NCBI GenBank assembly: GCA_016716235.1
Contig: JADJWS010000002.1
Location: 62,001 to 126,000, forward strand
From: Candidatus Defluviilinea gracilis
GTDB lineage: Bacteria > Chloroflexota > Anaerolineae > Anaerolineales > Villigracilaceae
Length of the DNA: 64,000 nucleotides
Reading direction: 5' to 3'
Shown here one piece after another: positions 32,973 to 40,623 of the stretch. Made by a program: the position numbers and the translations under genes. How positions within the stretch are numbered: position 1 is the stretch's first letter; each line of letters opens with the position of its first letter. A model generated the notes under the pieces. That model was not told where the DNA came from. It worked only from the letters and a program-made list of their open reading frames with translations, and did not search any database.

Positions 32973-33470
32973 ATGCCTCAATCCGATCAAGGACTCAACA
33001 ACGCCCGCTACACCCTCATCCCGCGCACGGCGATATTGTTGCGGCGCGGAGACTCATACCTGCTCCTCAAAGGCGCGCCGACGAAACGTCTGTGGGCGAA
33101 TAAGTACAACGGACTCGGCGGTCACGTGGAGAGAGGGGAGGATGTTCTCGCGTCTGCGAAGCGTGAGTTGCTTGAAGAGACCGGTCTTACGGCGGATCTA
33201 TGGCTGTGCGGAACGGTCATCGTTGACGCGGGCGAAACAGGGATATGTTTATTTATGTTCACGGGGAATGTAACGGGCGGCGAATTAATCGCCTCGGAAG
33301 AAGGTTTGGCGGAGTGGGTTGAATACAAGAAGATTGGAGAATTGGACGTTGTCGAGGATTTGCCGATTCTGCTGGGGAGAATTCATGGCATGAAGCGCGG
33401 CGATCCGCCGTTCAGCGCGCGGTCGTTTTACGATGAGGCGGGGAAATTGGTTGTGAGGTTTGAGGAGTAA
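32973..33470 (+). CDS. Nudix hydrolase (MutT-like)
   Basis: 165 residues. The full Nudix box is present as GGHVERGEDVLASAKRELLEETGL (GX5EX7REUXEEXGU), so Mg binding and diphosphate cleavage are expected. LLRRGDSYLLLKGAPTKRLWANKYNG at the start fits the 8-oxo-dGTP/NTP diphosphatase group. It would sanitise the nucleotide pool or hydrolyse another NDP-X. ATG at 32973 has no strong ribosome site; the alternative start is not clearly better. It stands alone between minus-strand genes. Confidence 0.88.
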   Translation: MPQSDQGLNNARYTLIPRTAILLRRGDSYLLLKGAPTKRLWANKYNGLGGHVERGEDVLASAKRELLEETGLTADLWLCGTVIVDAGETGICLFMFTGNVTGGELIASEEGLAEWVEYKKIGELDVVEDLPILLGRIHGMKRGDPPFSARSFYDEAGKLVVRFEE

Positions 33471-33472
33471 AT

Positions 33473-33506
33473 CCCCTCTCCCTTTGGGAGAGGGTTAGGG
33501 TGAGGG
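33473..33506 (+). repeat. CCCTCTCCC...GGGTTAGGGTGAGGG repeat, copy 4
   Basis: CCCCTCTCCCTTTGGGAGAGGGTTAGGGTGAGGG, intergenic, between the Nudix gene and the opposite histidine kinase; same orientation as the other three copies. Confidence 0.85.
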
Positions 33507-33508
33507 TT

Positions 33509-34675
33509 TTAACTTCCCTTTTTCAGTATGATCGTAAATGTGCTGCCCCTGCCCGGCGTGCTGGTCACGGTCAACTTTCCCTGATGTTGTTCGATGACCT
33601 GTTTCGTGATGGCGAGTCCCAGCCCGATGCCGCCGAAGAGATCGTTCTCGTGTCGTTCGAGATGATAGAAGCGGTCGAAGACATTCGTCAACTTTTCTTT
33701 TTCGATCCCAATGCCGTGATCCTCCACCGAAAGCAAAATATCATCGGCGCGCGCGCTGAGGCGCACATCCACGTCTCCGCCTTTGGGGCTGAACTTGATG
33801 GCGTTGTCCACCAGAGCCGAGAGAGCGCGCTCGAGGGATTTCGAGTCGCCGAACGCGCGAGGCAGGCTGACGTTGGGAGCGAAGCGCAGGTTTACATTCC
33901 GCTCGACGGCTTTAGGCGCATATTTATCCGTCACGTTTTTTGCGACCGAGTTCAAATCCACCGCTTGAAATTCGGGGAGGACGAGGTCCATCTCTTGCAA
34001 GAACAGGATGTCGTTGACGAGGCTGACGATCTGCTGGACGTTGCGACTCACCGTTTCTATCCCAGTGGAGATCTGGTCGCCGCTCATCGCGCCTTTTTGC
34101 AACATCTGGAGATACCCGCTCGCCGCCATCAGCGGAGTCCGCAACTCGTGCGCGATGTTGGAGAGAAACTCGCGGCGGGCGAGGTCTTGCTCGGCAAGTT
34201 TTTGATACGCCTCGGCGAGTTCGCTCGCGCGCAAGCGGAGGTCGTCCACCGCCATTTGATCGTTCGAGCGTAAGCGGTTGCTGATCTCGCTGACCATCGC
34301 CATGGCGATACTGCTGGAGGAATGAAGCACGCGGTCGAAACCGGGCTTGTCGAGTTCGAGCGCGGTGAGCGCGGTCTTTGCGGTGACGGTCGCGGCGCGC
34401 GGCGCGTTGTGGATGAGCGCCATCTCGCCGAAGAAATCGCCGGGTCCTAGAGTTTTGAGCAGGCGCGTTTCGGAGTTGTTGATGACCTTGGTCACTTCGG
34501 CGTCGCCTTCGAGGATCATGTAGAAGCGGGCTTCCACCGCGTTCTCGCGGCACAACACCGCGCCGGGCGCGTACGCGTGTACCTGGCTGTTCTTGATCAA
34601 TTCCTCGATCTCGTCCGGTTTGATGCCGGGGAAGGCTCGCGGGATGATCTTCGACGGGGCGCGGAGGTTCGTCAT
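33509..34675 (-). CDS. Soluble histidine kinase with an N-terminal cNMP-binding domain
   Basis: 388 residues. A cyclic-nucleotide-binding domain is at 20-135 (LGPGDFFGEMALIHNAPRAATV). A coiled linker leads to the phospho-acceptor box NIAHELRTPLM near residue 176 and an ATPase domain with NAIKFSPKGG, DHGIGIE and GLGLAI. No membrane segment is seen, so it should sense a cytoplasmic nucleotide or a related ligand. No response regulator gene lies next to it; the one at 24656 already has a partner, so its target is unknown. Confidence 0.88.
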   Translation of the reverse strand: MTNLRAPSKIIPRAFPGIKPDEIEELIKNSQVHAYAPGAVLCRENAVEARFYMILEGDAEVTKVINNSETRLLKTLGPGDFFGEMALIHNAPRAATVTAKTALTALELDKPGFDRVLHSSSSIAMAMVSEISNRLRSNDQMAVDDLRLRASELAEAYQKLAEQDLARREFLSNIAHELRTPLMAASGYLQMLQKGAMSGDQISTGIETVSRNVQQIVSLVNDILFLQEMDLVLPEFQAVDLNSVAKNVTDKYAPKAVERNVNLRFAPNVSLPRAFGDSKSLERALSALVDNAIKFSPKGGDVDVRLSARADDILLSVEDHGIGIEKEKLTNVFDRFYHLERHENDLFGGIGLGLAITKQVIEQHQGKLTVTSTPGRGSTFTIILKKGS

Positions 34676-34759
34676 GGTGCGATTATTTTAGCATGGCGGG
34701 AGATTCGAATCGAAGCCCCATTTGAACTAAAAGGAAATTGCAAGGATGAATCTCGTAGC

Positions 34760-34945
34760 GCGAAATGCCATTTCGCCTTTGATACCTTATACAACCCCTT
34801 TGGACGCAGACCCTTGCACCGCCCGCAAGGGCAGGTGAAAACGCTGACCCCGCTGATTCAAAGACAAGACTTACGCAGTTGGCGGACAGTTGCACTGCCG
34901 CCGCCGCAGTGCAACTACGGCACAACAGGTTCAACTGCGTAAGTC
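34760..34945. repeat. Cluster of palindromes, including a nested GCAGTTG type
   Basis: GCGAAAT-GCC-ATTTCGC (34760-34776); CCCTTGC...GCAAGGG (34811-34831); then GACTTACGCAGTT (34868-34880) pairs with AACTGCGTAAGTC (34933-34945), enclosing GTTGCACTGC/GCAGTGCAAC (34889-34898/34906-34915). The inner palindrome is the RAYT-2 type found at 50.9-51.7 kb. No gene is seen in 34676-34969. Confidence 0.75.
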
Positions 34946-34969
34946 CTAAAAGAAAGAAAATCTGCGTAT

Positions 34970-35764
34970 TCAGCGTGAATCAGCGTCCCGATTTTTCGGG
35001 AACCATGGAAAGAACGCGCTGGTCTTTCGCATGTACTCCTCGTAACCGGGCTTGCTTTGCATCGTCCGTTCGAGCATTGCCACGCCGGAGACGCGGAGCA
35101 AAAGCCACGTCATCAAGATGGGGGAGAGGATCGTCCACCACGCGCCAACCGCGAGGGCGATGATGAAGATTCCCCACCATACGATTGTTTCACCAAAATA
35201 GTTCGGGTGACGTGAGAACTTCCACAAACCCGACGTAAGCAATTTCCCCTTGTTTTTTGGATTACGCTTGAACAAAGTCAACTGCAAGTCCGCGATGGAT
35301 TCAAAGAGCAAACCGAATCCCCAGATCAACGCGCCGAGCAAATCCATTGGCGTGAGGATGACAGGGTATCCAAACGATTGCGCGGCAAGGATAGGCGCGC
35401 TGATGAGCCACATCAAGAATCCCTGTAGGAGAAATACTTTGAAGAATGAAATCCACCACCAGCGCGGACCGTTCTCTTCGCGCCATTTGGCATAGCGGAA
35501 ATCTTCGGGCTTGTTCCAATTGCGGAGTCCGATGTGAAGCGCGAGGCGCAGTCCCCAGAGCGTGACCATTACGCACATCCATTGTTTGCGCGGGATGTAG
35601 CCGTATCCGTATGAAAATCCCAGCCACGCAACGACGATAAAGCCAATGCCCCAGAAAATATCCACGATGCTGGAGTTCTTCAGCGCGAGACTCAATAGCC
35701 AGAGCAGGGTCATCAGGCAGAGAATGACGAGCCCACTGTTGAGGAAAAGTATCGTGAATGGCAT
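34970..35764 (-). CDS. DUF1295 membrane protein (steroid-reductase/ICMT-like)
   Basis: 264 residues with six or seven membrane segments. LLTSGLWKFSRHPNYFGE near residue 190 is the marker of the DUF1295/isoprenylcysteine methyltransferase-like group, and FFPWFPK closes the protein. Members are linked to lipid reduction or methylation in the membrane; the reaction here is unknown. ATG at 35764 is the only sensible start. It stands alone. Confidence 0.78.
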   Translation of the reverse strand: MPFTILFLNSGLVILCLMTLLWLLSLALKNSSIVDIFWGIGFIVVAWLGFSYGYGYIPRKQWMCVMVTLWGLRLALHIGLRNWNKPEDFRYAKWREENGPRWWWISFFKVFLLQGFLMWLISAPILAAQSFGYPVILTPMDLLGALIWGFGLLFESIADLQLTLFKRNPKNKGKLLTSGLWKFSRHPNYFGETIVWWGIFIIALAVGAWWTILSPILMTWLLLRVSGVAMLERTMQSKPGYEEYMRKTSAFFPWFPKNRDADSR

Positions 35765-35832
35765 AGTAATTTTGAAATTAATTTCGGGGGCTGGACAGAT
35801 TACTTTTCCAAATTAATCCAACAACAAAACCT

Positions 35833-35903
35833 TCCTCGCTGAGCGGAGCGTCCTTCGACTGCGTTCGTCGCAACGAACGCTCCTCACTCCGCTCAGGACG
35901 AAA
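35833..35903. repeat. CTGAGCGGAGCG hairpin repeat, copy 2
   Basis: CGCTGAGCGGAGCGTCCTTCG...CGAACGCTCCTCACTCCGCTCAGG, nearly the same as 2440-2515. It lies in the gap between DUF1295 and rsmD, both minus strand; the rest of 35765-35990 shows nothing else. Confidence 0.8.
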
Positions 35904-35990
35904 CATGATTTGGGATGAGCGTAGACGAAGCGCAGGCTGGAAGACGCGATGGGATTGCTAGATTTAATTGTAAAAATGCAAAATCTCGCG

Positions 35991-36554
35991 TTACGAATGT
36001 CGTTGATAAAACACCAGCAATGTCGTTCCGTATTTCCGCTCATCGAACTTTTCAAGATTCTTCAACTCGACCGTGTTGAACTTGAATTCGCGCGGCGCGA
36101 TCTGCACAATGACCCAGCCGTCATCCGTGAGCCATTCGAGATTATCGTCCACGAGTTCCAGCGCTTTCACCCACATATCCTTGTACTGCGGGGGAGCGAT
36201 GTAGATGTATTCAAACTTTTTATCGGCTGGCGATGCGAGATACGCGAACGCATCTGCCCGGCGGATTTCTGACTGCGCCGTGAATCCGCAATGCTCCACG
36301 TTGGATTTGATCGTCTCGACGGGTTCGCGATTCGAATCCGTAAAGCGGACGGATGCCGCGCCTCGGCTCAACGCTTCGATGCCGACTGCCCCGGTGCCTG
36401 CGAACAGGTCCCACCAGTTGGAGTCGATCACGTCGCTGGCGATGATGTTGAACAACGCCTCCTTGACACGGTCGGTGATGGGGCGCGTCGTATCGCCCGT
36501 CACCGATTTCAATTTACGACCTCTTGCTTTGCCAGAAATGACTCGTAGACTCAT
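35991..36554 (-). CDS. rsmD: 16S rRNA (guanine966-N2)-methyltransferase
   Basis: 187 residues. MSLRVISGKARGRKL at the start, RVKEALFNII and the SAM-binding DLFAGTGAVGIEALSRGA are clear RsmD signatures. The catalytic motif normally written DPPY/F reads IAPPQY here, with Ala for Asp; a related form occurs in some Chloroflexota. It methylates G966 of 16S rRNA during 30S assembly. The start codon overlaps the stop of the GT39 gene (ATGA), so it is translationally coupled with a glycosyltransferase, an unusual pairing. Confidence 0.9.
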   Translation of the reverse strand: MSLRVISGKARGRKLKSVTGDTTRPITDRVKEALFNIIASDVIDSNWWDLFAGTGAVGIEALSRGAASVRFTDSNREPVETIKSNVEHCGFTAQSEIRRADAFAYLASPADKKFEYIYIAPPQYKDMWVKALELVDDNLEWLTDDGWVIVQIAPREFKFNTVELKNLEKFDERKYGTTLLVFYQRHS

Positions 36555-38200
36555 GGAATTTGTTTGACCTCGCAGAATATCGCATCTCCCCGGCGGATTT
36601 GGATCACCGGCGGCGCGTCTCTGAAAATGGAGCGGTCATTATTTGTGCGTGTGTTGACCAGAACATAGTCGCCTGATTTCACTTCGCTCATTTCGTTCCG
36701 TAGATCGCGGACGATGGTGTTGCTCCCGGAATAATAGTCGGCAATGTATGCTTCACGCAGGACAAAGACATTCGCTGGTTGACTCAAACTCGCGTCCAAT
36801 TTTTGCATCGCTTCTTTATAACAAGTAAGCCAGTATTCCGTTTCGTATTTGCGAAAGACTCCGCTCGTGCCGCCGACAAACGAATTGTAATACGCGTATT
36901 CGTAGGGATGGAGCTGGACGATCCCGTTGATGCCCGGCAAAAGGATCAGTAAAACAAGTCCAGCGCGTAGCCAAACTGGTTGAGTTGCTCGAATTGAGAT
37001 TTGCTCAAATACAATTGTGATTTGCTCAAATACAAATTCAAATACGAAACCAGCAAAGATAAACACCGGCGGCAGGATAAAAAGGAAATGACGCAAGCCA
37101 TCGTACACGGCTGGTCGAAGGATGAGGACGTAAGCGACGAGAAGGATGAACCAAGCGAGGGTCAAAGCCAGAGATGCAAATTCTTTTGAATTCGTTTTGA
37201 ATTTCCAAAAACCGATCAGAACTCCAACCGCGAATAAAATCCATGTCGGTTCGGTGAGCGTTGACCACAGCATGAAGGGGAGGTAGCGGCGCGGCATGTC
37301 GTTGGCGCGGAATATCTCGCCGTTGAATAACACAGCCAATTGCGTCGGGTTATCGGACATGAACTTGAGCGTTCCGAAGAGTCCTGCAATTGGATTTTCC
37401 CAAAGATAGGGCCAGGTGAGGAGCATCACCGCGATGGCAACTACAACATAAATCATAAATGGTCGAAAATATTTTTTCGGTGAAGCCGAGTCCGCTTGAG
37501 CGGACTTGGTAGGAATAGTCGCGGATTTCAATCCGCGGCGGGCAAAGATGATGAAGATGGCATAACCAAGCACAATCATTCCAGCCAGAGGTCCCAGCAC
37601 GCGGATGGATGTTGCGATGCCTAAACAAAACGATGCGGCGAGAACTTTCCACCAACTATTTTTTGCGCCTGTTGTAATTTCGTCCACCACCTCGAAGCCG
37701 AGACAGACTGACGCGAGAAAGAAAACTAAAAAGGGAGGGTCTTTCGGGTTGATGAAGGCATGTCCCCACAATAAAGGTTGATAGGAAAAAAACGCAGTCG
37801 TTGCGAGCGCGGCGGACGGTTTCATCCAGCGCGTGGACAGCCGATAGAGGAAATAAACTCCAAGTTGGAAAAAGACGAAATTGACGAGGTGCCAGGCTGA
37901 GGCGCGGTCAGAACCGAGGTCTTCCAATCCGTAGGCAAAATTGCGCGCAAGAAAAAGGTAGGCGGGTCCGCGCGTCTTGTGATCCTCCGCGCTGGGCCCG
38001 TATGAATTTTCGAGATCGAAATGTCCGCTGAACCATTCATGCGGCGAATAGGCATATCCGAGCGCGTCGGCATAATCGTAAAAGAGCGGCTCGTCCCATG
38101 AAAGCCCGTAGTCGCGGAAAACAAAAACGCCGACCAATAGATTGACGGCGAGCAAGATGTAAATCGGTTTTTGGATGATTCGCCCAAAAAGGGATTTCAT
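36551..38200 (-). CDS. Glycosyltransferase family 39-like membrane protein
   Basis: 549 residues with about twelve membrane segments. The N-terminal loop carries DYGLSWDEPLFYDYADALGY, with the Asp-Glu typical of ArnT/PMT-type lipid-linked sugar transferases, and a soluble C-terminal domain near 440-549. It likely transfers a sugar from polyprenyl phosphate onto a protein or lipid. A palindrome pair (37489-37537) inside it adds GLKSATIPTKSAQADSASP near residue 230. The start overlaps the GNAT gene's stop (ATGA). Confidence 0.75.
   Translation of the reverse strand: MKSLFGRIIQKPIYILLAVNLLVGVFVFRDYGLSWDEPLFYDYADALGYAYSPHEWFSGHFDLENSYGPSAEDHKTRGPAYLFLARNFAYGLEDLGSDRASAWHLVNFVFFQLGVYFLYRLSTRWMKPSAALATTAFFSYQPLLWGHAFINPKDPPFLVFFLASVCLGFEVVDEITTGAKNSWWKVLAASFCLGIATSIRVLGPLAGMIVLGYAIFIIFARRGLKSATIPTKSAQADSASPKKYFRPFMIYVVVAIAVMLLTWPYLWENPIAGLFGTLKFMSDNPTQLAVLFNGEIFRANDMPRRYLPFMLWSTLTEPTWILFAVGVLIGFWKFKTNSKEFASLALTLAWFILLVAYVLILRPAVYDGLRHFLFILPPVFIFAGFVFEFVFEQITIVFEQISIRATQPVWLRAGLVLLILLPGINGIVQLHPYEYAYYNSFVGGTSGVFRKYETEYWLTCYKEAMQKLDASLSQPANVFVLREAYIADYYSGSNTIVRDLRNEMSEVKSGDYVLVNTRTNNDRSIFRDAPPVIQIRRGDAIFCEVKQIP
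37489..37537. repeat. REP-like palindromes inside the GT39 gene
   Basis: AGTCCGCT-TG-AGCGGACT (37489-37506) and CGCGGATT-TC-AATCCGCG (37520-37537). The first core (AGTCCGC...GCGGACT) resembles the RAYT-1 palindrome. Both keep the frame open. Confidence 0.75.
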
Positions 38201-38826
38201 AACAACGTGTTGCCGGCGGCGTCAAAAGCCTTGATCTCCGCTTTGACCGCTGGGCTGTTCGGGTACTCGCTTTCGAGCAGACCCCAGATCATCGAGTCGC
38301 TCCACTCATCGAGAAACGGCGTTTTTGCGCGGAGCGTGCCTTCGTGCGTGAAGCCGAGTTTGCGCGGCACAGCGGCAGAGGCTGTGTTGCGAGGGTCGCA
38401 ATGAATTTCAATTCGGTGAATGTGGATAATTTCAAAAGCGACTTTGATTAACGCGGCGGTGGATTCGGTCACGAGTCCTTGTTTGACAAAATCTTTGTGA
38501 ATCCAATACCCGATCTCAAGTTCTTTTTCGCCGAGCCGCGTGTGGAATCCTGTTCCGCCGAGCAACCGCGTTTCTTCGCGGTTGAAAATCCCATAAGTGA
38601 AATCTTGTCCCAGATCGAATTTGCCGCGAAATTCCAAAACACGCTTTGCCTTGTATTCAAACGGCTCAGGTTCATTGTGCGCCCACGGCATCCATGGCTT
38701 GAGATGCTCCACGCTTTCGCGCACCGAGTCCTCGAGCAACGTCGCGTCCGTCGGCTGATAGCATCGCACCACAAGCCGCGCGGTTTCGATTCGATACGCT
38801 GGGTTGGCAACTTTTGAATCGCTCAT
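38197..38826 (-). CDS. GNAT N-acetyltransferase (RimJ/RimL-like)
   Basis: 209 residues. RIETARLVVRCYQPTDATLL at the start, IGYWIHKDFVKQGLVTEST (acetyl-CoA region) and RIEIHCDPRNTASAAVPRKLGF at the end are characteristic of the RimJ/RimL family. Members acetylate ribosomal proteins, other N-termini or small amines. The start is coupled to the BchI-like gene (ATGA) and the stop overlaps the GT39 gene, so four genes here are tightly linked. Its substrate is not visible. Confidence 0.85.
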   Translation of the reverse strand: MSDSKVANPAYRIETARLVVRCYQPTDATLLEDSVRESVEHLKPWMPWAHNEPEPFEYKAKRVLEFRGKFDLGQDFTYGIFNREETRLLGGTGFHTRLGEKELEIGYWIHKDFVKQGLVTESTAALIKVAFEIIHIHRIEIHCDPRNTASAAVPRKLGFTHEGTLRAKTPFLDEWSDSMIWGLLESEYPNSPAVKAEIKAFDAAGNTLL

Positions 38827-40040
38827 TTTCTTTTACCAGACTTTTTCTTCGTAGGTTTTTTGCCAAACCCGTTCAGCAACGCGTTCATCTCTTTTTCCTC
38901 GCCCGCCTGCCCTTTGAAATAATCGTTCATGAACACAGACCGCCGCAAACGCAACGCCATCGGCGCGACAATTTTCAGATCCTCATTCGTCACTTCATTG
39001 CGTCCATCCGCCGCCGCATACGCGCGCGCCGACTCAAACCACGTGATCTCAGCGCGCAGTGAATCGATTCCCATTTTTTGGACGAGCGCGATGGCGGGAT
39101 TCGCAATCGAATCGGGGATGGTGACTCTCTTCATCTGCTCGCGCGCGCTGCGGATTTCTCCAGCCGCCGCTTCCATCTCCGGGGCAAACTGGTTCACCAA
39201 GTGACGCGGATTCGCCAGGTACGCATGGACTCGGCGGTACGCCTCCAGCCTCAGCGACGCATCGTCCAAGCCGCGGACGATAACCCGGAGTCCGAAGCGA
39301 TCCAAAATTTGCGGGCGGAGTCTGCCCTCTTCGGGATTCATCGAGCCGATCAACACGAAGCGCGAGCGATACGTCGCCGCGACGGGTCCGCGCCGAACGG
39401 TGTACGATCCCTGCGCGGCGGCGTCGAGGATCGAATCAACGACATCGTCTGCGAGCAGGTTGATCTCGTCAATGTACAACAAGTTGCGATCTGCTTGTGC
39501 AAGTATTCCCCGACGAATTCGCATCCGTTCGTGGATGGCGGCTCGTTCGTCAATGCCGCCGACCACATCTTCAAGCCGCGCGTTCAACGGCAGTTCGATC
39601 AAGCGGACTTTGTCCGGCGCGGTGAGCGGTTTGCCCTCGGCGAATTTCTTCGCGCAGTCCGGGCAAACGGCATCCACTCCGCCCGCTTCAATGTCTTCAG
39701 GCAGACAACCGTACGGGCATGTGCTTCGCTCGACCATTGGGAGCAAATCCAAAAGACTTCGTACAGCCGTCGTCTTCGCCGTGCCGCGCGGACCGACCAG
39801 TAAAATCCCGCCCACATTCGGGTTGATCAACGCGAGCAACAGCGCGAGTTTCATTTCCTGTTGCCCGACGATGGCGAGGAACGGGAAGGGAAGCGCTTCG
39901 GTCACGCGCCCATCTTCCGAGGTGAGCGGCGGGAGATTTTTCCCGGAAACAAAATCCACCAGTTCGCGCAGACTTTTGAACGAGTGCGCGACCGGTTCTT
40001 TTTCTTCCGATTCGGGTTGGGTGAGTTCGGGTTCGGTCAT
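38823..40040 (-). CDS. Magnesium-chelatase subunit I-like AAA+ ATPase with a zinc ribbon
   Basis: 405 residues. Walker A GPRGTAKTT near residue 80, Walker B LLYIDEINLL, and FVLIGSMNPEEG (sensor) match the BchI/ChlI/CobS-like chelatase ATPases. A CPYGC...CPDC pair of Cys pairs near 105-130 suggests a bound zinc, unusual in BchI. No other chelatase subunit or pigment gene is nearby, so it may drive cobalt or nickel insertion, or an unrelated remodelling task, with a partner elsewhere. Confidence 0.85.
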   Translation of the reverse strand: MTEPELTQPESEEKEPVAHSFKSLRELVDFVSGKNLPPLTSEDGRVTEALPFPFLAIVGQQEMKLALLLALINPNVGGILLVGPRGTAKTTAVRSLLDLLPMVERSTCPYGCLPEDIEAGGVDAVCPDCAKKFAEGKPLTAPDKVRLIELPLNARLEDVVGGIDERAAIHERMRIRRGILAQADRNLLYIDEINLLADDVVDSILDAAAQGSYTVRRGPVAATYRSRFVLIGSMNPEEGRLRPQILDRFGLRVIVRGLDDASLRLEAYRRVHAYLANPRHLVNQFAPEMEAAAGEIRSAREQMKRVTIPDSIANPAIALVQKMGIDSLRAEITWFESARAYAAADGRNEVTNEDLKIVAPMALRLRRSVFMNDYFKGQAGEEKEMNALLNGFGKKPTKKKSGKRK

Positions 40041-40549
40041 TGCGATTCTCGCAGTTTCTTTTCAGTCAAACGTCGCGCCTGTCTTTCTTTTGCCTGCAAC
40101 AGTTTTTGGGTTTCTTCCTCATTTTCAGCCGTCAATTGCGGAATTTCCAGCGGCTTGCCGCTATCGTCAAGCGCGACATAGACGAGGTAGGCAGTGTTGG
40201 TGTGCGAGCGTTCGCGGGTTAGCGGGTTTTCGGCAAGCACATCCACTTTCGCTTCCATGGACGTTCTGCCGGTGTATGTGACTTCCGCGTTCAGGGTAAC
40301 GAGGTCGCCGATCTTGATCGGCTCGCGGAAGGTCATCGAATCGATGGCGACGGTCACGACTTTGCATTGGGCGTGGCGCATACAAGCGAGCGCGCCCGCC
40401 TCGTCCGCGAGTTTCATGATCCAGCCGCCGTGCACGTTGCCCAGCAGGTTGGCATGTTCGAGGTGCATGAGTTGAGACAGGGTGACGCGCGATGCGCTGA
40501 TGGGTTTGGGCGTTTGGATGGTTGTCATAGTTGTAAGAAAGTTTACCAT
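40037..40549 (-). CDS. Acyl-CoA thioesterase, hot-dog family
   Basis: 170 residues (or 163 from the ATG at 40528). LEHANLLGNVHGGWIMKLADEAG carries the conserved Asn and the Asp/Glu of the cytosolic acyl-CoA hydrolase (YciA-like) family, and DSMTFREPIKIGDLVTLNAEVTYTGRTS completes it. It hydrolyses acyl-CoA. Neither start has a clear ribosome site. The stop overlaps the BchI-like start by 4 bp, so it is first in the minus-strand run 40.5-36 kb. Confidence 0.88.
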   Translation of the reverse strand: MVNFLTTMTTIQTPKPISASRVTLSQLMHLEHANLLGNVHGGWIMKLADEAGALACMRHAQCKVVTVAIDSMTFREPIKIGDLVTLNAEVTYTGRTSMEAKVDVLAENPLTRERSHTNTAYLVYVALDDSGKPLEIPQLTAENEEETQKLLQAKERQARRLTEKKLRESQ

Positions 40550-40623
40550 GCGACAGGACGAATGTGGGATGTGAACAAGGCTAGCGCGCGTAACCTTTCT
40601 GATGTTTCTCCGACATGGAGTAG

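Noticed and set aside
34683..34934. 83-codon minus-strand frame
   Set aside because: Built almost wholly from palindromic repeats.
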